In this document: piece after piece, positions 29,453-39,392 of the stretch | How positions within the stretch are numbered: the stretch's first letter is position 1 | Layout: each line of letters starts with the position of its first letter | Origin: Pseudolabrys sp. | GTDB lineage: Bacteria > Pseudomonadota > Alphaproteobacteria > Rhizobiales > Xanthobacteraceae | Length of the DNA: 44,510 nucleotides | Assembly (NCBI GenBank): GCA_019247925.1 | Contig: JAFBAG010000090.1 | Coordinates: forward strand, 1-44,510 | Direction: 5' to 3' | Translations under genes and position numbers: made by a program | The notes under the pieces: model-generated | What the model saw: the letters and a program-made list of their open reading frames with translations, nothing else | Told to the model about the DNA's origin: nothing | Database searches by the model: none

Positions 29453-31720
29453 TTATAGCGGAAGATTTTCGGCTGCCGCGAAATTTTCGAGCTGATGGCG
29501 GATCGACACGCTGCCGATAGGCTTCTCCAGCAGCGGCAAAATGGCGGATTGCGCCTTCTTGCAGTCGAGGTCGAGCAGCATCGCCTTGACGGGACCGACC
29601 TGCGACGGGGTCAGCGACAAGGCCCGATAGCCGGCAATTACCAGTGCCAGCGCGCCGATCGGCTGCGACGCGAGTTCGCCGCATACCGTCACCGGCTTCT
29701 TGTGAGCCGCGGCTTTGTCGGCGACGTCTTTGAGCGCGCGCAGGACCGGCGTTGAAATCGGGTCGTAGCGGCCGGATACGCGGGCATTGCCGCGGTCGGC
29801 GGCATACAAAAATTGCATGAGGTCGTTGGAGCCAACCGAGAGAAAATCCACGCGATCGAGCAGTTCATCGAGCTGAAACAGCAGCGACGGCACTTCGAGC
29901 ATGGTGCCGATCTCGACCCGGTCAGGCAGCTTGTGGCCGTGCCGGCGCAGATGCGTCAGCTCCATTTCGACAAATTCCTTGGCCTTGTCGAACTCCTCGA
30001 TCATCGAAATCATCGGAAACATGACGCGCAACTCGCGCCCGCCGGCTGCGCGCAGCATGGCGCGGATCTGGATGCGGAACAGGCCGGGCCGGTCGAGACC
30101 CAGACGGATCGCCCGCCATCCCAGCGCCGGATTTTCCTCGGTCTCGTTGCGGATATAAGGCAGCACCTTGTCGCCGCCGATATCGAGGGTGCGGAACGTG
30201 ACCGGTCGTTTGCCCGCGGCGTCGAGCACCGAACGGTAGAGCGCGTATTGCTCATTGGTGCGCGGGAAGGCGTGCGCGACCATGAATTGCAGCTCGGTCC
30301 GGAACAGGCCGACGCCGGATGCTCCGGTGTCGTCGATATGCGGGAGGTCGATGAGCAGACCCGCATTGATCATCAAGTCGATTTTCTGGCCGTCTTTGGT
30401 GACGCAAGGCTTGTCACGCAACGCATGATACTGCGCCTGACGGCGCGCGCGCAGCTTCACGCGCTCCGCGTAGGCACTTTCGATGTCCGGCCGTGGGCGC
30501 AGATGGACGTGGCCGGCCGTGCCGTCGACGATCACGGCATCGCCGGGCTCGACCAGACCGGTCGCGTTGTCGATTCCGCCAACCGCGGGAATGCCGAGCG
30601 CGCGCGCGACGATGGCGACGTGGGAGTGTTCGGTGCCTTCTTCGAGAACCAGCCCGCGCAGCCGTTTGCGGTCATAGTCGAGCAGCGCCGCGGGCCCCAT
30701 CGAGCGCGCCACGATGATGGCGTTGTCGGGAAGCTGGTCGCGGGAAGGTGCATGGTCGCGGCCCATGACGACGCGCAACAGGCGATTGGAGAGATCGTCG
30801 AGGTCGTGCAGACGGTCGCGCAGGTAAGGATCCTGCGCGCGCAGCATGCGGGCGCGGGTGTCGGATTGAACGCGCTCGACCGCGGCTTCAGCGGTCAGAC
30901 CGCTGGTCACGGCTTCGCGCATCTTGTGCAGCCAGCCCTGATCGTAGCCGAACATGCGGTAGGCCTCGAGCACGTCGCGGTGTTCGCCGCCGTCCGCCAA
31001 TTCGCCGTCTTCCAGCATGCGATCGAGATCCGCGCGCAGGGCGGCGATCGCGACTTCGAGACGCTTGAGTTCTCGGGGAACGTCGTCGGCAATCACTTCG
31101 GTGATGACGACGCGGGGCTCGTGCAGCACAACGTGGCCGAGCGCGATACCGTCGGACAGGACCGCGCCGTTGAGCTGCTGGCTGTGCCGGACGGCCGGCT
31201 CCGCCCCCGGCCTGGCGAGGGCGGAAAGTTCGCCGGAAGCGATCATCTCCGCGAGCACCATCGCGGTGGTTTGCAGCGCTTCCTGTTCTTCCTCGGTGTA
31301 CGTTCGCCGTGCGCGGTTCTGCACGACGAGCACGCCAAGCGTGTTGCCGGCGCGCAGGATCGGCACGCCGAGGAACGAATGATAAATTTCTTCGCCGGTT
31401 TCCGGCCGGAACGAGAAGGCGGGGTGGTCCTGCGCGTTCGACAGGTTGATCGGCTTGGCCTCACTCGCGACGAGGCCGACAAGGCCTTCATCGCGCTTGA
31501 GCACGGTCTGGTGGACTGCTTCGCGCTTCAAGCCTTCGGTGGCGTAGAGTTCGAGCGTGGCGTCAATGCGCAGCACATAGACGGAGCAGACCTCCGCCAC
31601 CATGTTGGCGGCGATCAGCACCACGATCTTGTCGAGGCGGTCCTGCGCGCTGACCGGCTCCGCCATTACTTCGCGAAGCCGGCGTAAAAGCACGCGGGGA
31701 CCGCCGAGCGCGCCACGCAT
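29453..31720 (-). CDS. ptsP: phosphoenolpyruvate-protein phosphotransferase PtsP (GAF + enzyme I, PTS-Ntr)
   Basis: N-terminal GAF domain; EEGTEHSHVAIVARALGIPAVGGI phospho-His region; IGTMLEVPSLLFQLDELLDRVDFLSVGSNDLMQFLYAADRGN. Confidence 0.97.
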   Translation of the reverse strand: MRGALGGPRVLLRRLREVMAEPVSAQDRLDKIVVLIAANMVAEVCSVYVLRIDATLELYATEGLKREAVHQTVLKRDEGLVGLVASEAKPINLSNAQDHPAFSFRPETGEEIYHSFLGVPILRAGNTLGVLVVQNRARRTYTEEEQEALQTTAMVLAEMIASGELSALARPGAEPAVRHSQQLNGAVLSDGIALGHVVLHEPRVVITEVIADDVPRELKRLEVAIAALRADLDRMLEDGELADGGEHRDVLEAYRMFGYDQGWLHKMREAVTSGLTAEAAVERVQSDTRARMLRAQDPYLRDRLHDLDDLSNRLLRVVMGRDHAPSRDQLPDNAIIVARSMGPAALLDYDRKRLRGLVLEEGTEHSHVAIVARALGIPAVGGIDNATGLVEPGDAVIVDGTAGHVHLRPRPDIESAYAERVKLRARRQAQYHALRDKPCVTKDGQKIDLMINAGLLIDLPHIDDTGASGVGLFRTELQFMVAHAFPRTNEQYALYRSVLDAAGKRPVTFRTLDIGGDKVLPYIRNETEENPALGWRAIRLGLDRPGLFRIQIRAMLRAAGGRELRVMFPMISMIEEFDKAKEFVEMELTHLRRHGHKLPDRVEIGTMLEVPSLLFQLDELLDRVDFLSVGSNDLMQFLYAADRGNARVSGRYDPISTPVLRALKDVADKAAAHKKPVTVCGELASQPIGALALVIAGYRALSLTPSQVGPVKAMLLDLDCKKAQSAILPLLEKPIGSVSIRHQLENFAAAENLPL

Positions 31721-31887
31721 CGCAAATCCTTTTCAGCCGCGGCTCGGGACGCAGCTTCAGTACGGCCTCAATATGTACGAAAGGCGACCGGGACAGCCCG
31801 CAATCCGCGGCCGCTTTTCTTTGAGGCTATAGCGAATGGCCCATGCAAGGGGCAAGCCAAAGTGCCCGCTAGCGCTTGATTTGCCGG

Positions 31888-32736
31888 CTATTTCTTCGCA
31901 CTTGCGTAGAAGCGGGCCAGCGCGCCGGTTTCGGCCTGCGGCCCTTCAAAGTCCTTGGCAATCCGGTCGTAGAGCGCGGCGATGCCGGAGAAAATCTCGC
32001 TCTCCGATCCGGGACCCGCGAAATGGGCGATCTCTTCGAGCTCCGCCACCCATCGATAGGCCTTGCCGAACATGTCCGGCACGCCGCGCGAAAGCTGCGC
32101 CAACATAGGAACCTGACTGGCGGCCATTTCGGCGCGCAGCGCGTCACCGATGCCGGCTCGCTCGGCGGCGAGCGCCATCGCCGTTCCCAGCGCGATCAGC
32201 CCCTTGGTCATGCCGGCATAGGACATTTTCAGCGCCGAGGCGTCCCCGACCGAGCCGGGCATGGCCTTGATCTTGAGGCCATAGGCGTTGAGGTGTTCGA
32301 CTTTCGCCGCGTCCGGGCCGGAGACATAGATGCTCGGCCCGTCATAGCCCGCGCGCGGGGGGCCGCCGATGATGCCGCCGTCGATGAAAGGCGTTTCGGT
32401 GCCGGCGATCGTGGCCGCTACCTTTTTCGCGGTGCTGGGACTGACGGCATTGCAGTCGACATAAAACGGCTTGCGGTTCGCGGCGCGCAGCGCCGGGGAA
32501 AGATGCTCAGCCAGATTCTGAGCCTCGCCTGGCGGGACGATGGACAAGACGAAGTCGGCGGCGGCTATTTCGGAATCGCTTACCGCTTTCATCCCGGCAT
32601 CGGCGGCGCGCTTCTGGCTCGCCGCGCTCCGCCCTTCGAGCGAGGTCAGAACGCAGACACCATTTTCGGCGAGGCGTTTGCCGACGGCTGCACCCATGCC
32701 GCCCGCCGCGATGATGGCTACGCTCGGTTTGTCCAC
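31888..32736 (-). CDS. NAD(P)-dependent oxidoreductase, DUF1932 C-terminal domain
   Basis: VAIIAAGGMGAAVGKRLAENG; FIDGGIIGGPPRAGYDGPSIYVSGPDA; KMSYAGMTKGLIALGTAMALAAERAG. Confidence 0.88.
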   Translation of the reverse strand: MDKPSVAIIAAGGMGAAVGKRLAENGVCVLTSLEGRSAASQKRAADAGMKAVSDSEIAAADFVLSIVPPGEAQNLAEHLSPALRAANRKPFYVDCNAVSPSTAKKVAATIAGTETPFIDGGIIGGPPRAGYDGPSIYVSGPDAAKVEHLNAYGLKIKAMPGSVGDASALKMSYAGMTKGLIALGTAMALAAERAGIGDALRAEMAASQVPMLAQLSRGVPDMFGKAYRWVAELEEIAHFAGPGSESEIFSGIAALYDRIAKDFEGPQAETGALARFYASAKK

Positions 32737-32752
32737 GGCTGACCGTCTTTCC

Positions 32753-33676
32753 TTATGACTGCGGACCGAGCTTGGCGATCAGCGCGGCGAGCTCATCATA
32801 TTCGGCGCGCGTCAAATCGGATAGCGGCGGGCGCACGGGACCCGCATCGCGTCCGACGATGCGTGCGCCAGCCTTCACGATGCTGACCGCGTAGCCGGGT
32901 TGCCGGCCCCGAATCTTCACATAAGGCACCAGTAATTGCTGCGTGATCTGCGCGACGGTCGTGTCGTCGCCGGCATTGAGCGCCTTGTGAAAGCGCAGGG
33001 CGGTGCGCGGCACGAAGTTGAAGATCGCCGAGGAATAGACGGGGATGCCGATCCCCTTGAAAGCGGGCGCGAAGGTTTCCGCGGTCGGCATGCCGTTGAA
33101 GAAGGCGAGGCGGTCGGCTGCCGCGGTACGGATCGCGACAAGCTGCTCGAGGTCGCCGACGCCATCCTTGAAACCGATCAGGTTTGGGCAAAGGCGCGCA
33201 AGTTGCGCGACCGAGTCAGCGTTGAGACGGCAATTAGCGCGGTTGTAGACGACGACGCCGAGGCGGGTCGCCGCGCAGACCGCGCCGATATGTGCGACAA
33301 GCCCGGCCTGAGAGCCTTCGGTGAGATAGGGCGGCATGAGGAGAAGGCCATCGGCGCCGAGTTGCTCTGCCTCCTGCGCCAGCGCGATGGCCATGCGGGT
33401 GCCATAGCCCACGCCGGCAATCACAGGGAATCGTGGCCCGACCACCCGGACCGCGGTCGCGATCAGCTCGACATATTCCTGCGCCGAAAGCGAAAAGAAT
33501 TCGCCAGCGCCGCCCGCGACCACGAAGGCCGACGTGTCGAACGAGGCCAGCCATTCGAACCGCCGGGCGCAGGCATGAGCCGCAAGATTGCCCGCGGCGT
33601 CAAAATCGGTGAGGGGAAAGCACATCAGCCCCGACGAGATTCGGCTTTTCAATTCCTGCGGACTGATATTCGGCAT
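32753..33676 (-). CDS. kdgD: 5-dehydro-4-deoxyglucarate dehydratase (DapA superfamily)
   Basis: GLMCFPLTDFDAAGNL, FVVAGGAGEFFSLSAQEY, GVVVYNRANCRLNADSVAQLA, LIGFKDGVGDLEQL; start taken as MPNISPQELK. Confidence 0.88.
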   Translation of the reverse strand: MPNISPQELKSRISSGLMCFPLTDFDAAGNLAAHACARRFEWLASFDTSAFVVAGGAGEFFSLSAQEYVELIATAVRVVGPRFPVIAGVGYGTRMAIALAQEAEQLGADGLLLMPPYLTEGSQAGLVAHIGAVCAATRLGVVVYNRANCRLNADSVAQLARLCPNLIGFKDGVGDLEQLVAIRTAAADRLAFFNGMPTAETFAPAFKGIGIPVYSSAIFNFVPRTALRFHKALNAGDDTTVAQITQQLLVPYVKIRGRQPGYAVSIVKAGARIVGRDAGPVRPPLSDLTRAEYDELAALIAKLGPQS

Positions 33677-33803
33677 GCGGCACTCTGGCGGGGACGTCGC
33701 GCTTGCGCTCTGGCGCGCGCGCATTCAGCATAACCTATAATTGAACGGCAATAAGCGTGGGCAATGCGCACAAATCTGCCCACCCACAAAGCGGGGCGAA
33801 GCA

Positions 33804-34754
33804 ATGAAACGGATGATGGCCGCAGCGGCGATATTGGCCTGTGCCTTGACCCAGGCCGCGGCGCAGAATTTTCCGAACCGGCCAGTGAAGATATTAGTAG
33901 GCTTTCCGGCAGGCGGACCGAGCGATGTGCCGGCGCGGTTGATCGCGGACAAGCTGCAGAAATCGCTCGGTCAACCTGTCGTGGTCGAAAACAAGACCGG
34001 CGCCGCCGGCATGATCGCGCTTAACGAAATGCTGGCACACCCGCGCGACGGCCATACGCTTTTGCTGTGCAGTTATATCGATGCTGCCAATCCGCTGCTC
34101 TACAAGAAAGTCGCCTACAAGCTCGAAGACCTCGGCGCCGTGTCGCTGGTGACCAAGGCTTATTATGCCTTCACTGTGCCGCCGGAATCGCCGGCCTCCG
34201 ATGTGAAAAGCTTTGTCGCGCACGCCAAGACCAAAGAACTCAATTACGGCAAGGTCGGCAGCGGCTCGGTGACCGAACTGTTGCCGAAGCAGTTCGAGAA
34301 GATCACCGGCATCAAGATGACCGGGGTGACATTTCGTGGCACCGGCCCTGCCTTGCAGGAAGTCGTCGCGGGCCGCATCGACCTCGCGGTCAGCCCGATT
34401 GCGCTCGCCATGCCGATGCAAGCCGAAAAGAAGGTCAAGATTCTCGGCATGACCAGTCCGGAGCGCCTGGCGGTTGCGCCCGACGTGCCGACCCTGAAGG
34501 AGCAGGGGCTCAATATCGACAATTATGGCTGGTGGGGCGTTTGCGCGCCGTCGGGTGTACCAAAGCCGGTGATCGATACGCTGAACCAGCACGTGCGCGA
34601 CGCGGTTGCGTCGGATGATTTCAAGTCGGTGATGGAGAGGGCCGGCACGATCCCGACATCTTCGACACCGGAGCAGCTGGCGGCGCTGATTGCCGAGACC
34701 GCCAAGGAATCCGGCGCGATGTTCAAGGAGCTCGGAATCGAGCAGCTCGACTAG
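33804..34754 (+). CDS. Bug/TctC family tripartite tricarboxylate transporter substrate-binding protein
   Basis: Signal peptide MKRMMAAAAILACALTQAAAQ; FPNRPVKILVGFPAGGPSDVPARLIADKLQKSLGQPVVVENKTGAAGMIA. Confidence 0.95.
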   Translation: MKRMMAAAAILACALTQAAAQNFPNRPVKILVGFPAGGPSDVPARLIADKLQKSLGQPVVVENKTGAAGMIALNEMLAHPRDGHTLLLCSYIDAANPLLYKKVAYKLEDLGAVSLVTKAYYAFTVPPESPASDVKSFVAHAKTKELNYGKVGSGSVTELLPKQFEKITGIKMTGVTFRGTGPALQEVVAGRIDLAVSPIALAMPMQAEKKVKILGMTSPERLAVAPDVPTLKEQGLNIDNYGWWGVCAPSGVPKPVIDTLNQHVRDAVASDDFKSVMERAGTIPTSSTPEQLAALIAETAKESGAMFKELGIEQLD

Positions 34755-34756
34755 GG

Positions 34757-36010
34757 CTACTTCTTGTCGAGGCCGTAGAGTGTGTGCAGCGTGCGCACCG
34801 CCTGGTCGGTGTGCGCGCTGTCGATCAGCACCGAGAACTTGATTTCCGACGTGGTGATCGCCCGGATATTGATCTTCTGCTCGGCGAGGCTCTTGAACGC
34901 CTTGGCAGCGACGCCGGCGTGGCTGCGCATGCCGATGCCGATCACCGACACCTTGGCGACATCGGTCGCGCCGTCGAGCCGATCATAGCCGATATCCTTC
35001 TTGGCCTTGTCGATTGTCTGTCGGGCGCGCTCGTAGTCTGCCGACGGCACAGTAAAGGTTAGGTCGGTCGTCGCGCCGTCGGCCGACACGTTCTGCACGA
35101 TCATGTCGACGTTGATATTGGCGGCCGCGAGCGGACCAAAGATCGCGGCGGCTACGCCTGGCTTATCCTGCACGCGGCGGATCGAGATCTGCGCTTCGTC
35201 CTTCGAAAAGGCGATGCCGGTGACGACCTGCTGTTCCATGATGTCTGCCTCGTCGCAAATGAGGGTGCCCTCGGGATTGGCCCGCGGGTCGATCTCCTCC
35301 GGGTTCACAAAGCTCGAACGCACAAAAATGCGCACGTTATGCACCATGCCAAGTTCGACCGAGCGCACTTGCATGACCTTGGCGCCGAGCGAAGCAAGCT
35401 CCAGCATTTCCTCGAATGCGACCTTGTCCAGACGCTGGGCCTGCGGGACAACGCGCGGATCGGTGGTGTAGACCCCGTCGACATCCGTATAGATGTCGCA
35501 GCGGTCGGCCTGGATCGCGGCAGCGATCGCCACGGCCGAAGTGTCGGAGCCGCCGCGGCCGAGTGTGGTGATCCGCCCGCTTTCCTTATGCAGGCCCTGG
35601 AAGCCGGCAATCACCGCCACTTCCTTGCGCTCCTTGAAGCGCTTGATCAGCTCAGTGCCATTGACCTCGGAGATGCGCGCCGTAGCGTGGGCATTGTCGG
35701 TGTAGATCGGCAGCTGCCAGCCTTGCCAGGAGCGGGCCTCGATGCCCATCCCCTGCAGGACGATCGCAAGCAGTCCGGCGGTGACCTGCTCGCCGGAGGC
35801 GACGACGGCGTCGTATTCGCGCGCGTCATGCAGCGGTGCACCCTCGCGGCACCAGGCAACGAGTTCGTTCGTCTTGCCGGCCATGGCGGAGACCACGACG
35901 GCAACCTCGTTGCCGGCGTCGACCTCGCGTTTGACGTGGCGCGCGACGTTGCGGATGCGGTCCATATCGGCGACCGACGTTCCGCCGAATTTCATCACCA
36001 GGCGAGCCAT
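34757..36010 (-). CDS. lysC: aspartate kinase
   Basis: MARLVMKFGGTSVADMDRIRNVARHVK, TTLGRGGSDTSAVAIAAAIQADRCDIYTDVDGVYTTDPR, C-terminal ACT domains. Confidence 0.98.
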   Translation of the reverse strand: MARLVMKFGGTSVADMDRIRNVARHVKREVDAGNEVAVVVSAMAGKTNELVAWCREGAPLHDAREYDAVVASGEQVTAGLLAIVLQGMGIEARSWQGWQLPIYTDNAHATARISEVNGTELIKRFKERKEVAVIAGFQGLHKESGRITTLGRGGSDTSAVAIAAAIQADRCDIYTDVDGVYTTDPRVVPQAQRLDKVAFEEMLELASLGAKVMQVRSVELGMVHNVRIFVRSSFVNPEEIDPRANPEGTLICDEADIMEQQVVTGIAFSKDEAQISIRRVQDKPGVAAAIFGPLAAANINVDMIVQNVSADGATTDLTFTVPSADYERARQTIDKAKKDIGYDRLDGATDVAKVSVIGIGMRSHAGVAAKAFKSLAEQKINIRAITTSEIKFSVLIDSAHTDQAVRTLHTLYGLDKK

Positions 36011-36110
36011 GTTTGTCCCGGATTGCCGGCCAGCGCATGTCGAAGAGGCGCGAGCCCAAAAAGGCGCGTATACATACCGGCGAGGTTGCCGCACCGCAAC
36101 CTGAACGAAG

Positions 36111-36884
36111 GTGACGATGGTTAACCGCAAGAGCCGCGGGGCCGCAGGGACGGTCGACGAGGAAGAGGTTGAGCGCTTTTCGCGCCACGCGGCGGATTGG
36201 TGGAATCCGCGCGGGCCGATGGCGCCGCTGCATAAATTCAACCCGGTGCGCGTCGGCTATATACGCGACCAGCTCGCCGCGCATTTCCGGCGCGACTCTA
36301 AATCCTTGCAAAGCCTCGATGGGCTTCGCATTCTTGATATTGGCTGCGGCGGCGGAATTTTATCGGAGCCGCTGGCGCGATTGGGCGCGGAGGTCGTCGG
36401 CGCTGATCCCGCCGCAGACAACATCGTCGCAGCCAAAGCCCATGCGAAGGAGAGTGGGCTTTCGATCGACTACCGCGCCGTCACTGCGGAAGGTCTTGCA
36501 GCCGATAAGGAAAAATTCGACGTGGTGCTGGCGATGGAAGTCGTCGAGCACGTGACCGACGTGAAGCTGTTCGTGAAGACCTGCGCCGCGATGGTGAAAC
36601 CGGGCGGTCTGATGATCCTGGCCACGCTTAACCGCACCATGAAGAGTTTCGCGCTGGCGATTGTCGGCGCCGAATACGTCCTGCGCTGGCTGCCGCGCGG
36701 CACGCACCAGTGGAATAAATTCGTCAGGCCGGAAGAACTGGAGCAGGCTGTCGAGGCGAGCGGTCTTGCCGTGATCGCCGAGCGCGGCGTGATCTATAAT
36801 CCGTTCGCCGATCGCTGGCAGTTGTCTTCCGACATGGACGTCAACTACATGATCGTCGCCACCCGCCGCGCCAGGAAGTCCTGA
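36111..36884 (+). CDS. ubiG: bifunctional 3-demethylubiquinol/2-polyprenyl-6-hydroxyphenol O-methyltransferase
   Basis: [64 protein letters not shown]; start 36111 or 36117. Confidence 0.97.
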   Translation: MTMVNRKSRGAAGTVDEEEVERFSRHAADWWNPRGPMAPLHKFNPVRVGYIRDQLAAHFRRDSKSLQSLDGLRILDIGCGGGILSEPLARLGAEVVGADPAADNIVAAKAHAKESGLSIDYRAVTAEGLAADKEKFDVVLAMEVVEHVTDVKLFVKTCAAMVKPGGLMILATLNRTMKSFALAIVGAEYVLRWLPRGTHQWNKFVRPEELEQAVEASGLAVIAERGVIYNPFADRWQLSSDMDVNYMIVATRRARKS

Positions 36885-36891
36885 CCTCTTC

Positions 36892-37776
36892 ATGCTCTGG
36901 GCCGTTTTTACCTTGATCGCCGCCGCGGGGCAGACCGCGCGCAACGCCATGCAGCGTGAGCTCACCGCGACGCTCGGCACCGTCGGCGCGACACATGTGC
37001 GCTTCCTGTTCGGCTTTCCCTTCGCGTTGCTGTTCCTCGCCGGCGTGTTATGGGCGACCGGTCTTGCCCTGCCGAAGCCGCCGCTCGTCTTCTGGCCGTG
37101 GGTGGTGTGGGGCGCGATTGCCCAGATCGTCGCGACGGCCACGATGCTGTCAGCCATGGGCGAGCGCTCTTTCGTGGTCGCGATCGCCTACATCAAGACC
37201 GAGCCTGTGCAGGTCGCATTGTTCGGCTTGGTCTTCCTCGGCGATCATCTGAGCGCCGGCATGGCGGCGGCGATTGTCATCGCGACGATGGGCGTCATCT
37301 TCATGTCGCTCAAGCCGAACGCGGGCGCTCCGGTCAGTTCCAAGCCGACCATCATCGGCCTGTTCAGCGGCGGCATGTTCGCGCTCTCAGCAATCGGCTA
37401 TCGCGGTGCAATCCTCTCGCTCAACCTGCCGGACTTCGTGCTCACCGCGACTTTCACGCTTGCCGTCGGTCTGGTGCTGCAGGCCGCGCTCCTTTCGCTT
37501 TATCTCGCGATGCGGGACCCCGGCGTGCTGCGGGCGATCATGAAAGCGTGGAAGCCGTCACTGCTCGCCGGCTTCATGGGCGCCTTCGCCTCGCAGTTCT
37601 GGTTTCTTGCATTTGCCATCGCGACCGCCGCCAGTGTGCGCACCCTTGCTCTCGTCGAGGTCTTGATGGCGCAGGCCGTGTCGAAATTCATCTTCAAACA
37701 GCGGACCACCGCGCGGGAGGCCATCGGCATCGCGCTGGTCGTTGCCGGCGTGATCCTATTGGTTTGGACCTATTGA
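36892..37776 (+). CDS. DMT/EamA family transporter
   Basis: Multi-TM; AGQTARNAMQRELTATLGTVGATHVRFLFGFPFAL; YIKTEPVQVALFGLVFLGDHLS. Confidence 0.88.
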   Translation: MLWAVFTLIAAAGQTARNAMQRELTATLGTVGATHVRFLFGFPFALLFLAGVLWATGLALPKPPLVFWPWVVWGAIAQIVATATMLSAMGERSFVVAIAYIKTEPVQVALFGLVFLGDHLSAGMAAAIVIATMGVIFMSLKPNAGAPVSSKPTIIGLFSGGMFALSAIGYRGAILSLNLPDFVLTATFTLAVGLVLQAALLSLYLAMRDPGVLRAIMKAWKPSLLAGFMGAFASQFWFLAFAIATAASVRTLALVEVLMAQAVSKFIFKQRTTAREAIGIALVVAGVILLVWTY

Positions 37777-37781
37777 CGCGG

Positions 37782-38252
37782 TCAGTTGCGGTCGTCGGGC
37801 AAGATCGGCAGCGGATGAAATTCGATGCCCTCGTCGGTCAGCTTTTTGGCTTCATCGGGTGACGCTTCGCCATAGATCGAGCGATGCTCGATCTCGCCGT
37901 AGTGCATCTTGCGCGCCTCTTCCGGAAATTTCTGGCCGACATTCTGCGCGTTCTTCGTCAGATGATCGCGCAGTTCCTTGAGTTTGGCCCGGAATTGCGT
38001 CTCCTGCGGCGACAGCATCGCCACCGGCGCTTTTTCGGCAGCGTCGGGAGCCGGCGCGACTGCGGGAGCATTTTTCGTGCGCTTCCTGGTGCCAGCGAGC
38101 CGCGGCGCCATGATCGCTTTCTCGACTCGGGCTGAGCCGCAATGAGGGCAGGTCACCAGTTTGCGCTTAGCCTGCTTCTCGTAGGCGGCGGAATCGGCAA
38201 ACCAGCTTTCGAATTCATGGCCGCGCTCGCAGGCCAGCGCATAACGGATCAT
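37782..38252 (-). CDS. DUF1178-family protein
   Basis: MIRYALACERGHEFESWFADSAAYEKQAKRKLVTCPHCGSARVEKAIMAP, zinc-ribbon-like; HYGEIEHRSIYGEASPDEAKKLTDEGIEFHPLP. Confidence 0.92.
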   Translation of the reverse strand: MIRYALACERGHEFESWFADSAAYEKQAKRKLVTCPHCGSARVEKAIMAPRLAGTRKRTKNAPAVAPAPDAAEKAPVAMLSPQETQFRAKLKELRDHLTKNAQNVGQKFPEEARKMHYGEIEHRSIYGEASPDEAKKLTDEGIEFHPLPILPDDRN

Positions 38253-39121
38253 TGCCGGCCCACGACGTGAAGTTGCGCTGGCTCGGCCAAAGGTTCGATA
38301 ATTTCAAAGCGGCGGCCATGCTGCAGGGAGGGAATAGCAGTGCGGGCCTTCGCCACCGCGGCCGGGTCGATTTCAGCGACGATTATTCCGGGCTCTTGTC
38401 CGGCTTCTGCGACGACTTTGCCCCAGGGATCGACAATCAACGAGTGGCCGTAAGTGTCGCGGCCGTTCTCGTGCTTGCCGCCTTGCGCTGCCGCTAGCAC
38501 ATAGGCGCCGTTCTCGATCGCCCGCGCGCGCATCAGGACGTGCCAGTGGGCTTCGCCGGTGCGCTGGGTAAAGGCGGACGGTATTGCGAGGAAGCTCGCG
38601 CCAGCTTCGGCAAGCGCGCGGTAAAGCGCGGGAAAGCGCAGATCGTAGCAAACCGTCAGTCCAAGCCTGCCCCAAGGCAAGTCGGCGAGAACCGCGAGAT
38701 CGCCCGGCCGATAATTGCGCGACTCGCGATAGCTGTGACCGTCGCCGATTTCGACATCGAACATGTGAATCTTGTCGTAGCGGGCAGCAATATCGCCGCG
38801 CGGATCGATGAGAAAGGAGCGGTTGGCCGCCTTGTCCGGCGAGACTCGCACCGCCATCGACCCGATATGGAGATAGATTTCGAGTTTCTTCGCCAGCTCA
38901 CGCATCGCGGCGAGGAACGTGTCGTTTTCCTCGGCGGCGATCTTTTCGAACAGCCGCTCACGATTGGATTCGAAAATATTGGTGATTTCGGGCGTCTGTA
39001 CATAGTCCGCGCCCGCGGCCTTGGCTTCTCCAATCAGCTTGACCGCGGCGTCGAGGTTCGCGGCCGGCGTCACACCGGTGCGCATCTGGATCAACGCCGC
39101 CTTGAATGTGCTGGCGCTCAT
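38249..39121 (-). CDS. carbon-nitrogen hydrolase (nitrilase/Nit family)
   Basis: YDKIHMFDVEIGDGHSYRES, GLTVCYDLRFPALYRALAEAGASFLAIPSAFTQRTGEAHWHVLMRARAIEN. Confidence 0.95.
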   Translation of the reverse strand: MSASTFKAALIQMRTGVTPAANLDAAVKLIGEAKAAGADYVQTPEITNIFESNRERLFEKIAAEENDTFLAAMRELAKKLEIYLHIGSMAVRVSPDKAANRSFLIDPRGDIAARYDKIHMFDVEIGDGHSYRESRNYRPGDLAVLADLPWGRLGLTVCYDLRFPALYRALAEAGASFLAIPSAFTQRTGEAHWHVLMRARAIENGAYVLAAAQGGKHENGRDTYGHSLIVDPWGKVVAEAGQEPGIIVAEIDPAAVAKARTAIPSLQHGRRFEIIEPLAEPAQLHVVGRQ

Positions 39122-39387
39122 TTCGTGGCGCCTTCGGCCGCGAGCAGGGGGTCGAGCTTGCCGGCGCGATCGAGCGCGCTCATGTCGTCAAACCCGCCGA
39201 CATGGGTCTTGCCAATGAAGATCTGCGGCACGGTCATGCGTCCGTTCGCCCGTTGCACCATTTCCTCGCGCCGGCCGTAGTCCGAGCCGACATCGATCTC
39301 ATTATACGAGACGCCTTTGCGCTTCAGCAGCGCCTTGGCGGCGACGCAATAAGGGCAGAAGCGGGTGGTGTAAATCTCGATTGCCAT
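39118..39387 (-). CDS. grxC: glutaredoxin 3
   Basis: IEIYTTRFCPYCVAAKALLKRKGVSYNEIDV, MTVPQIFIGKTHVGGFDDMSALD. Confidence 0.97.
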   Translation of the reverse strand: MAIEIYTTRFCPYCVAAKALLKRKGVSYNEIDVGSDYGRREEMVQRANGRMTVPQIFIGKTHVGGFDDMSALDRAGKLDPLLAAEGATK

Positions 39388-39392
39388 AGGCT

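Noticed and set aside
29813-31687. Plus-strand 624-aa ORF opposite ptsP
   Set aside because: High-GC antisense open frame with His/Asp/Gln/Arg-rich composition; ptsP on the minus strand is unambiguous.
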